The notes under the pieces were generated by a model. That model was given only the letters and a program-made list of their open reading frames with translations. It ran no database searches and was not told the origin of the DNA. DNA of 64,000 nucleotides, taken from positions 40,287 through 104,286 of the forward strand of contig JBGVLA010000192.1 in NCBI GenBank assembly GCA_045124015.1. The letters are read 5' to 3'. This stretch comes from QALR01 sp045124015. GTDB taxonomy: Bacteria > Bacillota > Clostridia > Oscillospirales > CAG-272. This document shows positions 17,062-26,744 of the stretch, piece after piece (position 1 is the stretch's first letter; the number at the start of each line of letters is the position of its first letter). Both the position numbers and the translations under genes were made by a program.

Positions 17062-17325
17062 ATGCTGTTAAAAGGATGCAAAAAGAATCTGATCGTCGTC
17101 AAAAGCCTCGGCAGTGATTATATTGAAGAAGCCTATCTCATTTTGAAAGCTGAATTGCCGCAGGGCACGGTCAAAGGCGACATCGTCCGAGAAGCCAATC
17201 GTTTGGTCCACGAATACGATACGGGACAAAAGAAAAAACGCCGCAGCTTTTCTTTCCCGAGCTTTTGGATCGGCGTGCTTCTCACGAGCGCTGTGGCGTG
17301 TATACTTTTTTTATTTCTTCTATGA
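17062..17325 (+). CDS. Small protein with C-terminal membrane helix
   Basis: This 87-aa protein has a soluble N-terminal part (about 1-55), a basic patch QKKKRRS and one C-terminal hydrophobic helix (about 66-87). GAAAGGAATC lies upstream of the ATG. It stands alone between RNase J (opposite strand) and a repeat/terminator region. No family was recognised. The EEAYLILKAE...IVREANRLV pattern also occurs in small proteins of related Clostridia, without known function. Confidence 0.65.
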   Translation: MLLKGCKKNLIVVKSLGSDYIEEAYLILKAELPQGTVKGDIVREANRLVHEYDTGQKKKRRSFSFPSFWIGVLLTSAVACILFLFLL

Positions 17326-17330
17326 AATCA

Positions 17331-17440
17331 AAAAGCGGCAAGTTGCCGCTCCCGATTGCTCGCCTATCTCAGTTTATCTTGATTCAAATCAATGCAAAAC
17401 GGCGAGGCTGATTTTGCGTAATTCCTCAGGGATCAAAAAA
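17331..17440 (+). repeat. Dispersed GGCGAG-type intergenic repeat, copy C
   Basis: The element begins AAAAAGCGGCAAG (with a GCGGCAA/TTGCCGC hairpin) and continues with TTGCTCGCCTATCTCAG, shared with the copy at 5941-5992. It ends with GGCGAGGCTGATTTTGCGTAA, related to the copies at 2261 and 57724. It runs directly into the terminator at 17435. Confidence 0.55.
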
Positions 17441-17470
17441 TCCGCAAAGTTACCACTTTGCGGATTTTTT
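17435..17470. terminator. Bidirectional terminator
   Basis: A 15-bp stem (AAAAAATCCGCAAAG with its complement) has a 6-nt loop and T-tracts on both strands. It lies 4 bp after the GDPD stop. Confidence 0.88.
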
Positions 17471-17474
17471 AGGT

Positions 17475-18236
17475 TTAAGCTTCTGCTTGATTCAGTTCAT
17501 CAATGATGCGGAGTGCCACGTCGGGATAGTCTGTGATGATATAATCCACGCCCCAGCGAGCAAGGCTTCGCATGATCCCCGGCTTATTTGCAGTCCACGG
17601 ATTGACCGCAATACCGGCAGCGTGCGCTTCCTTGACGAAATCGATATCCTGTTCCCAGAAGCGATAAAGCTGATTATAGGAAGGATGCAGCGCGGTGAAG
17701 CCTGCCGTTTTGGCATAATTCCACGGCTGGAAAAGCAACGCATCGCAATAAAGCGCGCCTGTCTTCGCGTTCGGATGGATCGCCTGCATACGGGCAAGCT
17801 TAGTATGATCGAAAGAGGAATACAGCACCTGATCTTCCATACCAAAATCCTTGACCGCCTGATAGATGGCGTGCATATAGTTGACAGAACCCTCTTTGAG
17901 TTCAATATTGATGGTCATATCTGTCGGGCGGAAAAGGTCAAGCACCTCCTGAAGAGAAGGGATCTTGACAAAGCTGTATTTTTCACCCCATGTACCGTTG
18001 AAATTATACGAACGGAGCGTATCGAAGCTTGTTTCCTGGATCTTGGCTTCCACACCGTTTGTCATACGCTTGATGTCGTTGTCGTGATGGATCACGAGCT
18101 TCGCATCCGCAGTTTCATAAATATCAAGCTCAATGCCATGCGCACCCATTTGGATGGCAAGATCAAAGGCTTCCAAGGAATTTTCGGGGGCATGGGCGGA
18201 AGCACCGCGATGCGCCCAAACTTTTGTATTGACCAT
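17475..18236 (-). CDS. Glycerophosphodiester phosphodiesterase
   Basis: GDPD enzymes hydrolyse glycerophosphodiesters to glycerol-3-phosphate and an alcohol. The 253-aa protein is a TIM barrel with HRGASAHAPENSLEAF (catalytic His and Glu), GIELDIYETADAKLVIHHD (metal ligands and second His) and INIELKEG. No signal peptide is present, so it is cytoplasmic. ATG 18236 has AAAGGG at 8 nt; a GTG at 18245 overlaps that site. Confidence 0.93.
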   Translation of the reverse strand: MVNTKVWAHRGASAHAPENSLEAFDLAIQMGAHGIELDIYETADAKLVIHHDNDIKRMTNGVEAKIQETSFDTLRSYNFNGTWGEKYSFVKIPSLQEVLDLFRPTDMTINIELKEGSVNYMHAIYQAVKDFGMEDQVLYSSFDHTKLARMQAIHPNAKTGALYCDALLFQPWNYAKTAGFTALHPSYNQLYRFWEQDIDFVKEAHAAGIAVNPWTANKPGIMRSLARWGVDYIITDYPDVALRIIDELNQAEA

Positions 18237-18283
18237 AAAAATCACCCTTTCATTTTATATCATAAGGATACGAATGTTATCCT

Positions 18284-20320
18284 CTATGCGTTTTCCGCAA
18301 GGTATTCATCGATCGCCGCACGCAAGGAAGTAAGCGCGCTGGCAACCGTATAGCTCTTCATCTGGACCGCCGCGGAGTCAAAATGACCGCCGCCGCCCAT
18401 CTTTTCGAGGATCAGCTGTACATTGATCTTGCTCTGCGAACGCGCCGATATATGTACCGTATCGCCGATTCGACAAAGAGCAAATGCCGCCATGACGCCC
18501 TCAACATTGAGAAGTCTGTCCGCTGCACGCGCCGCATTGATGCGCACCGCCGCGGAATTGCCATCGTCCTCATTCAGAGCGATCGCCATCACGGATTTAT
18601 AGATCACGACGTTACTTTCAAAGCTTGCCTCAGAAAGGAAATCATCGATCTCCATCTTAAAGAATGCCTGTGCATCCGCAGGATTTGCGCCTTCTCCGCG
18701 CAGATACATTGCGGAAGAGAAGGTTCTCACACCCGTATTGCGCGTAAACATCTTGGTATCCAGAAGCATACCCGCAAGCAGGAAGTCCGCCTCCACCTTG
18801 GGAAGCGTACCGGGGAGAAGCACCTGCTCCAAAAATTCACTGAGAAGCTCCGATGCAGAGCTTGCAGAAGGTTCGATATAAACGATCTTCGGCTTCATCG
18901 TGAATTCCGCCGTTTTTCTGTGGTGGTCGATGATGACAACATCGCGGACCGTATTGACAACGTCAGGCGCTTCACAGAAATCGATATTGTTGACGTCCAC
19001 CACGACCGCAAGCGTGCCGCTTCGGATCAGATCCTGTGCCTCTGTCTTATCGACGAAAATATTTTCGTATTCCGGCATATTTTCGATGCGCTTAAAGCAG
19101 GGGGCGATCGCCTTCGTGGATTTATCGGTAACGATCAACGCATCCGCACCGCAGAAGTGAGCGAGACGGAAAATGGCAAGACAGGAAGCAAATGCGTCAA
19201 AGTCCGGGAATTTATGTCCCATAATGAGAACGTTTTCCGCAGAGGCAAGAAGCGAAAGCAATTCGTTTGCGATCACGCGCGCACGAACCTTGGTTCTCTT
19301 TTGTACGGTCTTGGTCTTACCGCCATAGTATTCATAGCCCTCAAGCGTTTTGATAACGACCTGGTCGCCGCCGCGCTGAAGCGCCATATCGAGCGCCGAT
19401 TGCGTTGCGCGCTCTTTTTCATAAAGTGTACCGGAGATCACCGCAATACCCATGGAGATGGTAACGGGGAGCGTCGTTTCACCGACGTAGATCTCTCGGA
19501 TATCGTCGAGCATGGAGAAACGGTCCTTTGTGAATTCCGCAAGATTTTCCTTTGCAAAAACACACATAAATTTATTATGACCATAACTGCGGACGACACC
19601 GCCTATTTTTTCGATATAACGGCGCAGGATCGTCTCAACGTCGCTCGCCGCAGAAGCATACAGCTCCTGCACATACTGCATCAGCTCGTCAAGGTTATCG
19701 ATCATGGCATAGGCAATGATCGTATCCTCGTCCTCGAGACGCTTTTCCAGCTTTTTCTCCTCCGTGATGTTTTCAAAGATCGTAATATAATAATCCTTGC
19801 CGCGGGACGCCGTTTGATATCCCTTGGCAACGAAAACATCGGTGTCGCCCTCCGCGATCTCACCCGCGGAGATAAAGGATACCTCGACCTTGCCCTCGCT
19901 TCCCATGATGCGCTCGACCGTCGCATTACAAATGCTGTCGAGATACTTACCGTATAAAACGCCCTTACCATGGAAATTGGCGGAAAGCGCACTGTTATAC
20001 CAAACGATCTTGCCCTTATCGTCGCAGATGAGGACGGGCATATATAATTTCTGGATAAAATCCAGCGAAAGTGTTCCGAAAATCGAGCCTTTGATCTCTA
20101 TGAAATCGCCTGTTTTCATACGTTTGCGTACGATACCGATCACCGCGATCAAGGCGAGTGTGAAAATATAAATGCCAAGCGCCCAATACAGCACCGTTGT
20201 CGGCTCCATGTCTGAGTAAGCCATGACGATCATGGAAAGCGCAAGCGCGATCACGCCGAGCGCACCGCAGATGATTGCGACAACAGGCACGTTAAAATGT
20301 CTTTTTTCCTTATCCGGCAT
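18284..20320 (-). CDS. gdpP: Cyclic-di-AMP phosphodiesterase GdpP
   Basis: GdpP degrades the second messenger c-di-AMP. The 678-aa protein has two N-terminal membrane helices (about 13-35 and 43-65), a PAS-like domain, a degenerate GGDEF domain, then DHH and DHHA1 domains. Motifs are GHKFPDFDAFAS, VVVDVNN, IDHHRK and GGGGHFDSAA. The common VDT of motif II is VDV here. A YybS-like gene lies immediately upstream on the same strand, matching the yybS-yybT order of Firmicutes, but rplI and dnaB do not follow. Confidence 0.94.
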   Translation of the reverse strand: MPDKEKRHFNVPVVAIICGALGVIALALSMIVMAYSDMEPTTVLYWALGIYIFTLALIAVIGIVRKRMKTGDFIEIKGSIFGTLSLDFIQKLYMPVLICDDKGKIVWYNSALSANFHGKGVLYGKYLDSICNATVERIMGSEGKVEVSFISAGEIAEGDTDVFVAKGYQTASRGKDYYITIFENITEEKKLEKRLEDEDTIIAYAMIDNLDELMQYVQELYASAASDVETILRRYIEKIGGVVRSYGHNKFMCVFAKENLAEFTKDRFSMLDDIREIYVGETTLPVTISMGIAVISGTLYEKERATQSALDMALQRGGDQVVIKTLEGYEYYGGKTKTVQKRTKVRARVIANELLSLLASAENVLIMGHKFPDFDAFASCLAIFRLAHFCGADALIVTDKSTKAIAPCFKRIENMPEYENIFVDKTEAQDLIRSGTLAVVVDVNNIDFCEAPDVVNTVRDVVIIDHHRKTAEFTMKPKIVYIEPSASSASELLSEFLEQVLLPGTLPKVEADFLLAGMLLDTKMFTRNTGVRTFSSAMYLRGEGANPADAQAFFKMEIDDFLSEASFESNVVIYKSVMAIALNEDDGNSAAVRINAARAADRLLNVEGVMAAFALCRIGDTVHISARSQSKINVQLILEKMGGGGHFDSAAVQMKSYTVASALTSLRAAIDEYLAENA

Positions 20321-20362
20321 ATCATATTCCCTCCTTTCGATGATGAAGGCCTTTTCAAAGCC

Positions 20363-21448
20363 TTACTGTTTTTTGTTTTTTTCGGCTTCCACCGCGTGCA
20401 TGGCAGAGATCGTCTGCGCGCCAAGAAAGGCAAGCGCAAAAAGCGCCACCGCGATCGCTACCGAGGGCACCAAAAAGAGTCCGAAAACGAAGATCGCCAC
20501 GATCATGCTCGTACCCATGCGATACATCGGATGCTTCAAGCGCACAAAGAGGACACGGACACCGCAAAGCAGCATCGTCGGCAAAAGCGAGAGCCACAGA
20601 TTCGTCATAATGATGATGAACGCTGAATCTGCCGCGGCGATAAACGACCCGATCACATAGATGATCGCAACCGCAATATACACGATACAGGAGACCTGCG
20701 TCGGAACGAGCCTCCATTGCGGAGCAGGCAAAAGCGCCTCCACGTGCGTAAGACAGGCAACGGCACGAAAAGCCGCGATCTCTGCATACGCAAGAAGCTG
20801 GATCATCAAGATCAAAAGTCCGGGAAGCATCAGCTGAAGCATATCCACAGCCGTTTCCATGCCATCCAGATACGAATCCAGAAGCATTTCCTTCGTAATT
20901 TCCATTTGCGCATAAAGCGCAAGCGTTTTTTCGTCGATACCCTCGACCCATTCGTGTACGACGGTGGAAAACTCGACCTTCAGATCGCCGAAAAACGCAT
21001 TATAAGAATCCAAAAGATCGTTCGGCGCAAGCGAACCTCCGTCCAGCGCGTAAAACACCGCCGCGAGAAAAAGAAAACCACCGCCAAGGATCAAGGACAG
21101 CGTAACGAGAGCCGTCGTTTTCGGCGCACGGCGGCGCACTTGATAAGAAAGCGCAAGAGCGGCAATAAGCATCACCAATCCGCACAGCGAAGCGGAAAAG
21201 CCGCCTAAAATCTGCAAAAGCATCACCGAGACTGAGGCGCCGACTGCCATCAAGACAGGGTGGCTCGCCGTCAGAAAAAGAACAGCGAAGATGCCGCCCA
21301 TCACGGCAAGTAAAAGCATACCCAATACCTGCGAGCCCGCAAACATCAGCCATGCGGCAAGTGCCGCTACAGCACACATGGCAAGCAGAAGCACGACGGG
21401 ACGACGCTTTGCCGAAAAATATGTTGATTGTTGTTGTGTTTGATCCAT
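20363..21448 (-). CDS. YybS-like polytopic membrane protein (DUF2232)
   Basis: This 361-aa protein has about eight hydrophobic segments and an extracellular or cytoplasmic loop near residues 140-200. Its position 42 bp before gdpP and its topology fit the YybS/DUF2232 family. No enzymatic motif is seen. HprK lies 26 bp upstream, so hprK-yybS-gdpP may be one transcript. The function is unknown. Confidence 0.75.
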   Translation of the reverse strand: MDQTQQQSTYFSAKRRPVVLLLAMCAVAALAAWLMFAGSQVLGMLLLAVMGGIFAVLFLTASHPVLMAVGASVSVMLLQILGGFSASLCGLVMLIAALALSYQVRRRAPKTTALVTLSLILGGGFLFLAAVFYALDGGSLAPNDLLDSYNAFFGDLKVEFSTVVHEWVEGIDEKTLALYAQMEITKEMLLDSYLDGMETAVDMLQLMLPGLLILMIQLLAYAEIAAFRAVACLTHVEALLPAPQWRLVPTQVSCIVYIAVAIIYVIGSFIAAADSAFIIIMTNLWLSLLPTMLLCGVRVLFVRLKHPMYRMGTSMIVAIFVFGLFLVPSVAIAVALFALAFLGAQTISAMHAVEAEKNKKQ

Positions 21449-21474
21449 ATTAAACCTTCAAATGATACGCGGAA

Positions 21475-22434
21475 TCAATCCTCTTCCTTGGGCGCATACA
21501 TCTGTTCCATAATGCGCTTATTGAATTCCTCCGCGGTATTATATCCCATACGGCGCTGACGGTTGTTCATCGCCGCAATTTCCAAAATGATCGCCAAATT
21601 TCGGCCGGGACGAACCGGGATCGTCGTAGTTACGATCTCGTTGCCGAGAATATTGGTGGTCTCCATTTCAAGACCGATGCGATCGTATATCTTATTTTTA
21701 TCCCAAGGCTCAAGCTTAATGATCATATCGACCTTTTCACTCATCTTAACGGCACCCATACCGAAAATGCGGCGGATATCCACGATACCGATACCGCGAA
21801 GCTCCATAAAGTGGCGAATGATCTCAGGTGCTGAGCCGACGATGGTCTTAGCGGATACACGCTTCAGCTCAACCGCATCGTCCGCGATCAAGCGATGACC
21901 GCGCTTTACAAGCTCGATCGCCGTTTCACTCTTACCAACGCCGCTTTCGCCGAGGATCAAGATACCTTCGCCGTATACTTCAATGAGAACGCCGTGGCGT
22001 GTGATTCTGGGCGCGAGATGGATATTGAGAGATGCGATAAGAGAAGACTGGAAATCCATCGTGAGCTCCTTAGTACGCGCAAGCGGAATGCCGTACGCTT
22101 TCGCAGCCTCCATCATTTCATCAAACACATCAAGTCCCGAAGAAATGATAAAGAGCGGCGGGTGATGAGAAGCCAACATATTCAAGCGCTCCAAACGTTC
22201 CTCGCTGCCGAGAGACGCCAAATACTGATGCTCCGCTTTGCCGAAAAGCTGGATACGCTTTTCATTAAAATATTCATAGAAGCCCGCAAGCGCAAGACCC
22301 GGACGGTTGACACCGTGGTCGGAGACCTTCACCTTTTTGTCCTCGGGCATATAAAGCACCTCAAGCTTGAATTCTTCAACAAGCTTTTTCACCGAAACGC
22401 TATATTCCGTGTCTACTGCAGAAAAATCTTCCAT
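21475..22434 (-). CDS. hprK: HPr kinase/phosphorylase
   Basis: HprK phosphorylates HPr on Ser46 when sugar phosphates are high and so controls CcpA-mediated catabolite repression. The 319-aa protein has the Walker A GESGVGKS (residues 162-169), preceded by RITRHGVLIEVYGEG with the HG pair. The family signature LRGIGIVDIRRIFGMGAVK follows. The start at 22434 follows GAAGGGAG at about 8 nt. It leads a likely operon with the YybS-like gene and gdpP. Confidence 0.97.
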   Translation of the reverse strand: MEDFSAVDTEYSVSVKKLVEEFKLEVLYMPEDKKVKVSDHGVNRPGLALAGFYEYFNEKRIQLFGKAEHQYLASLGSEERLERLNMLASHHPPLFIISSGLDVFDEMMEAAKAYGIPLARTKELTMDFQSSLIASLNIHLAPRITRHGVLIEVYGEGILILGESGVGKSETAIELVKRGHRLIADDAVELKRVSAKTIVGSAPEIIRHFMELRGIGIVDIRRIFGMGAVKMSEKVDMIIKLEPWDKNKIYDRIGLEMETTNILGNEIVTTTIPVRPGRNLAIILEIAAMNNRQRRMGYNTAEEFNKRIMEQMYAPKEED

Positions 22435-22572
22435 AATAATAACTCCCTTCAAAATTATACAAGGATACATTTTAATTATACCCTAAAAAGGAAATGATTG
22501 CAACTCATATTTTTATATTTTTATGCAAATATTATCAATATCACAAATAAAAATCGAAAGGATGTGAGATTT

Positions 22573-23208
22573 TTGGCAGCAATTTTGGTCCGAACGCTCT
22601 TGATCTATCTCATTTTGATCTGCACGATGCGTTTTTCCGGAAAACGGCAGATCGGCGAGATGCAGATCTCCGAGCTTGCCACCACATTTTTGCTCTCCGA
22701 GCTCGCATCCGTTCCGCTCACCGATCCGACGATTCCCTTTTTGCACGCACTGTTACCGATCCTCACCATCGTTTCCACGGAGATCGTCTTTTCGTTTTTG
22801 GCAACCAAATGGACCATTGCCAAAACGCTCCTTGATGGCAAGCCGAGCATCATCGTCAAGCGCGGACAGCTTCAAAAAAAGGAAATGGAACGTATGCGCC
22901 TTTCCTTGGATGATCTTCTTTGTGAGCTCAGGCTCAAGGATATTTCTTCCCTATCCGAGGTCGATTATGCGATCCTGGAATCCAACGGCAAGCTTTCCGT
23001 CTTCCCTCGGACAGCGGCTCCGCTTTCTCATGTGCTGATCGTGGATGGTGTTCTGCAAAAGGATATGCTCGCAGCCTTGGAAAAAAGCGAAGCATGGCTC
23101 CGTACGCTGCTCAAAAAGCAAGGGATCTCCGATATGCGGGAAATATTCCTATTGTCCGTTGCGGATGATAACAGTCTTACACTCATACGGAAGGAGGATT
23201 GCAAATGA
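22573..23208 (+). CDS. DUF421 (YetF-like) membrane protein
   Basis: The 211-aa protein has two or three N-terminal membrane helices and a cytoplasmic DUF421 domain. Hallmarks are RFSGKRQIGEMQISELATTF, LLDGKPSIIVKRGQLQ and LSLDDLLCELRLK. A TTG start at 22573 was chosen because AAAGGATG precedes it; the frame is open to 22498 without a site. In Clostridia such genes precede a DUF4363 gene, as here (4-nt ATGA overlap). Relatives are linked to sporulation or membrane stress, but the activity is unknown. Confidence 0.88.
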   Translation: MAAILVRTLLIYLILICTMRFSGKRQIGEMQISELATTFLLSELASVPLTDPTIPFLHALLPILTIVSTEIVFSFLATKWTIAKTLLDGKPSIIVKRGQLQKKEMERMRLSLDDLLCELRLKDISSLSEVDYAILESNGKLSVFPRTAAPLSHVLIVDGVLQKDMLAALEKSEAWLRTLLKKQGISDMREIFLLSVADDNSLTLIRKEDCK

Positions 23209-23588
23209 AGACCTTTTTGATCGCACTTTTGCTTTTGCTCCTCATCGTCGGCTTCGTTATTTGGAATACCATCGACCTGCAAAAAACACTGCACGAGCTG
23301 ATCGCGCTCACCGAAGCACTCCCTTTTGAAGCATCGGAATTTCGTCAAAGCCCCGAAACCCAAGAGATCGTGGAAAAGCTTTATCACCTTTGGGATAAAG
23401 AATTCAACCGCATCGTCTTCACGAGCGGTTATTTGAACTGCAATCGCGCAGACGAAGAGCTTACGGCGCTCTTTATTCATTACCGAAATAACAACGCCGA
23501 GGATTTTACACATGCGCGTCTGCTTCTTTGGGATAGCCTTTGCCGACTGAAAACCCTTGAGGGCTTCCATTTTGACAGCATTTTCTAG
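23205..23588 (+). CDS. DUF4363 protein
   Basis: This 127-aa protein has an N-terminal membrane helix (about 3-20) and an alpha-helical extracytoplasmic part (DLQKTLHELIALTEALPFEA...ELTALFIHYRNNNAEDF). The start overlaps the stop of the DUF421 gene and has GGAGG. This gene pair is conserved in spore-forming Clostridia. No function is known. Confidence 0.85.
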   Translation: MKTFLIALLLLLLIVGFVIWNTIDLQKTLHELIALTEALPFEASEFRQSPETQEIVEKLYHLWDKEFNRIVFTSGYLNCNRADEELTALFIHYRNNNAEDFTHARLLLWDSLCRLKTLEGFHFDSIF

Positions 23589-23621
23589 CGGCGAGTCGCC
23601 GCACCCAAAAAACCGCAAAAA

Positions 23622-23645
23622 ACTCCCGACCATATGGTCGGGAGT
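23622..23645 (-). terminator. Terminator of the OppA-like gene
   Basis: A perfect 24-bp palindrome ACTCCCGACCATATGGTCGG and its completion is followed by TTTTTTGCGG on the minus strand. It lies 15 bp after the stop at 23660. Confidence 0.85.
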
Positions 23646-23659
23646 CTCGAAAAACGATA

Positions 23660-25447
23660 TCAATTTTCTTCTTCTCTTGCCGCTGCAGCTTTTACGGATT
23701 CAAGATACTGAACGTAATCTTTGAGTTCTACCTTTGTGAAGAGCTGAACGCCCCAATAGTCGTTCTTGAAGCCGGAAAGCTTATCGGAAACAACGTAAGC
23801 GTTGGTATTGAAGATAACGGGAACGATTGCTGCATCTTCGATGAGGAGTGCTTCTGCTTCATGGAGAATTTCTGCTCTCTTATCTGCATCGGTTTCTGCG
23901 AATGCACTTTCGATAAGTGCGTTGTAATCGTCGTTATCATAGCCTGTTACGGGAACAGCATCGCCGCTGTATGTGCTGGAGAATGCAGCAAGGTTATAAA
24001 GCGGATATACGGAGATCGCCTGGAAGTCCATACCGATGATTTCATAGTCGCCGCTCTTGTATGCTTCTTCGTATGCAGCGTTGTCAAGCGCGTTGACAAC
24101 GACATTGAAGCCAAGCTCGTTCCATACGTTCTTCGCATATTCTGCGATCGCGTATTCGTTGCTCATGTAGCCCTTCTGAGCGGACTGATAGCTATCGTTC
24201 TTTTCATCCTTGCGGATCACGAGATAGAGGTCATCGTAATCATAAGGATCGATGCCGTTATCAGCGAGAAGCTTCTGTGCACCCTGAACATCGCCGTAAA
24301 CGTTGATAAGAGGATCGCTTTCTTCGCGGAAGGATGTCTTCTTGTCGGTATTGAATACCTTATCGCTGAGAAGACCGGTTGCCGCTTCTGTTTCAAGGCC
24401 TACAAGACCTGCGATGTAATCTCTGTCAAGAGCCATGGAGAACGCCTTACGGATGATCTGTTCTTCAAATGCATCGGAACCGATATTGAAGCAGAATACG
24501 AAAGTAGACGCTTCTTTTTCGATCTGAACGTCATTATACATTTCAGCAGTCGCAAGGGTGAGACCGGAGATGTAGAAGATCTGATTATCGAAAAGATCGT
24601 ATACGTCGGTCTGATCGGTGGTGCTTACGATTTCTTTATCGATGGGAAGATCGTAACGGATGGTGATTCTGTAAGGTGTTACGAATTTATCGATCGCTTC
24701 GGTGCTGACTTCCTGGTTGAGGTAGTAGTACTTGGAACGTTCGAGGATCACGAGTTCTGTGGGATCATCGGAGAATTTCTTTACACGGAACGGACCGTTG
24801 CAGGAAAGGTCAGTCGCGCTTCTGGACCATGTGTTAGGATAGGAAACGACCTTGTTTTCGCGGAGCGGAACGAGAGCCGGGCTGGATGTATTGTAAAGGA
24901 ATTCGTCGATATCTGCACCCTCTTCAAATTCAACGATGAATTTGGTCGTGGTGGTCGCATAAAGACCGATGTCATAAATGGAGATCTCGCCTTCTTTTGC
25001 AGCCTTTGCGCCCTTGATGCAATAAAGCATGGAAGCAGCTGTGGAATCAAAATCGGGGTCGAGGATACGGCGCCAAGCGTAGATAACATCGTTCGCCTGA
25101 ACAACAGAACCGTCGCTCCAGTGTGTATCGTTAATGGTGATCTCAAGCTTTTCTTCGCCGGTCTCAGGATCTTCGATGATCTCCCAGTCCTTTGCCAAAG
25201 CTTTTTTGAGATTGCCGTTCTTGTCAAGTTTTGTAAGACCTTCAAAAATGAGGTTGAGGATCTTTACCGCGTTTTCGTCTGTGTACGAGATCGCAGGGTC
25301 AAGGTTCATAACCTTTTTGCCCATGTAGATTTCAAGTTCCGCACCCTTCTGCGCGGGGTCGTCTTTCGCGATTTTGGAACAACCGGTTGCGAAAAGAACG
25401 CTGACGCACATCGTGAGCGCAAGCAGGAAAGCCAATACCTTCTTCAT
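23660..25447 (-). CDS. Oligopeptide-type ABC transporter substrate-binding lipoprotein
   Basis: This 595-aa SBP_bac_5 family protein begins MKKVLAFLLALTMCVSVLFA with lipobox ATGC, so it is anchored outside the membrane. Family motifs are NLDPAISYTDENAVKILNL, FEGLTKLD, WSDGSVVQANDVIYAWRRIL and IRKAFSMALDRDYIAGLVG. GGAGG precedes ATG 25447. It has its own promoter (25544-25573) and terminator, and no permease or ATPase gene is nearby. It is therefore an orphan binding protein that must use a transporter encoded elsewhere or have a sensing role. Confidence 0.92.
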   Translation of the reverse strand: MKKVLAFLLALTMCVSVLFATGCSKIAKDDPAQKGAELEIYMGKKVMNLDPAISYTDENAVKILNLIFEGLTKLDKNGNLKKALAKDWEIIEDPETGEEKLEITINDTHWSDGSVVQANDVIYAWRRILDPDFDSTAASMLYCIKGAKAAKEGEISIYDIGLYATTTTKFIVEFEEGADIDEFLYNTSSPALVPLRENKVVSYPNTWSRSATDLSCNGPFRVKKFSDDPTELVILERSKYYYLNQEVSTEAIDKFVTPYRITIRYDLPIDKEIVSTTDQTDVYDLFDNQIFYISGLTLATAEMYNDVQIEKEASTFVFCFNIGSDAFEEQIIRKAFSMALDRDYIAGLVGLETEAATGLLSDKVFNTDKKTSFREESDPLINVYGDVQGAQKLLADNGIDPYDYDDLYLVIRKDEKNDSYQSAQKGYMSNEYAIAEYAKNVWNELGFNVVVNALDNAAYEEAYKSGDYEIIGMDFQAISVYPLYNLAAFSSTYSGDAVPVTGYDNDDYNALIESAFAETDADKRAEILHEAEALLIEDAAIVPVIFNTNAYVVSDKLSGFKNDYWGVQLFTKVELKDYVQYLESVKAAAAREEEN

Positions 25448-25543
25448 AATTTGTATATTCCTCCGACTAATAAAATGATAATACCGCCAAAAATCTTCCA
25501 AAATTTCCGCGATACAAAAAAGGGGATTCCATTGGTATATTAT

Positions 25544-25573
25544 ATTATAACACTAAGTTACCCCATAAATCAA
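25544..25573 (-). promoter_or_regulatory. Promoter for the OppA-like lipoprotein
   Basis: TTGATT and TATAAT are separated by 18 bp on the minus strand, about 95 bp upstream of the start codon. Confidence 0.65.
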
Positions 25574-25668
25574 ACCTTTGTTTTGCAATTGGAAAAGATT
25601 CTACCTATTCCACAATTTGATGATATCAAAATTGGGCATCTCGCACAATCTTTTTTCAAAATCTCACG

Positions 25669-26673
25669 TCAAATTACCGCTTTTTGCGCGTATTCCGATA
25701 AGAGCCGCTCAAATATCCGATAATTTTCAAGGGAAACACCCGGCGGCGTCTGGTGATCGCAGGACGGAACAAAGCCGCCTGAGCGCATCACGGGCAGAAG
25801 TCTTTCAAATTCTGCGCGCATCGCCGCTTCCCCCTTCGGCATGGTCATCTTATCAAAACCACCGAGAAAAAGAAAATCGGGATACATCTCTCGCAAGCGC
25901 ACAAGATCGACACCTGCTTGGCGTTCCAAAGGAAGAACACCGTCCACACCCGCACGCATGAGCCATGGGATCATCATGGAAACATCACCATCCGTATCCA
26001 CGATGACCTTCGTTCCGTATTTTTTGATCTCGGGGATGATACGCTGATAATACGGAAGCAAAAATTCATCGAAAAGCGCCTCGGAAAGCATCGGCCCGTT
26101 GTTATAGCTCATATCCTCTGAGATCACCATAAAATCGGGGTGGCATATCTCATATATCTTCGGAAGCTCTCCGATGATATAATCGGCAAGATCCGAACAG
26201 ATACGATGATAAAGCTCGGGCTCATCGTAAAACGAATACAAATGATTCTCGATTCCGAGAAGCGTTCGCGGAAACCAGAAGAAGCCGTCATAAGAATACC
26301 AGAGAATGGCATCGCCTTTTTCATGCTCGTCCCGAAGAGATCTCAAGATATTCAGCTTATTCCGATAATTTTCAGCAGTTTCATCGGGATAAAGATATCG
26401 CTTGAAGGCATCGTATTCCTCTGCAGATTCGATGAGCGGTCCGCCATGAAAAGCAGGTTTTGGACAATCCGGCGTTTCAAGCGGCATCCAGATGCGACGA
26501 ATAAAATCAAGTCCCAAATGCGTCTGGATCCGATCCCACGGGATCTCTCTTGAAAGACCCTCGCCATACCAGCGGTCAAGCGTCGCGCCCCACCAGCCTG
26601 CCCATTCGACCATAGGAAGCCTGTCGGGCTTTTCAAAATTCATCACCGCGCGAAAGCGTTCAACACTTGTCAT
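25669..26673 (-). CDS. Uroporphyrinogen decarboxylase-fold protein (MtaA/URO-D-like)
   Basis: This 334-aa protein has the URO-D fold pattern: MTSVERFRAVMNFEKPDRLP at the start, EDMSYNNGPMLSEALFDEFL, IVDTDGDVSMMIPWLMRAGV, LPLERQAGVDL and PSCDHQTPPGVSLENYRIFE. This branch is typical of anaerobes and groups with corrinoid-dependent methyltransferases and uncharacterised URO-D proteins rather than heme biosynthesis. No other heme gene is present. It has its own promoter at 26745-26773. The substrate is unknown. Confidence 0.88.
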   Translation of the reverse strand: MTSVERFRAVMNFEKPDRLPMVEWAGWWGATLDRWYGEGLSREIPWDRIQTHLGLDFIRRIWMPLETPDCPKPAFHGGPLIESAEEYDAFKRYLYPDETAENYRNKLNILRSLRDEHEKGDAILWYSYDGFFWFPRTLLGIENHLYSFYDEPELYHRICSDLADYIIGELPKIYEICHPDFMVISEDMSYNNGPMLSEALFDEFLLPYYQRIIPEIKKYGTKVIVDTDGDVSMMIPWLMRAGVDGVLPLERQAGVDLVRLREMYPDFLFLGGFDKMTMPKGEAAMRAEFERLLPVMRSGGFVPSCDHQTPPGVSLENYRIFERLLSEYAQKAVI

Positions 26674-26744
26674 GTTCTATCCACCACATCCTTTCGTCTC
26701 TCCCAAAATCAAGGAGTATGTATTTTGAATATTTCTACTTTTTC

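Noticed and set aside
23861..25723. 620-codon + strand frame opposite the OppA-like gene
   Set aside because: The OppA family match, signal peptide and promoter are on the minus strand.
25669..26673. HemE (heme biosynthesis uroporphyrinogen decarboxylase)
   Set aside because: The sequence fits the broader URO-D-like group of anaerobes, and no heme pathway gene is nearby.
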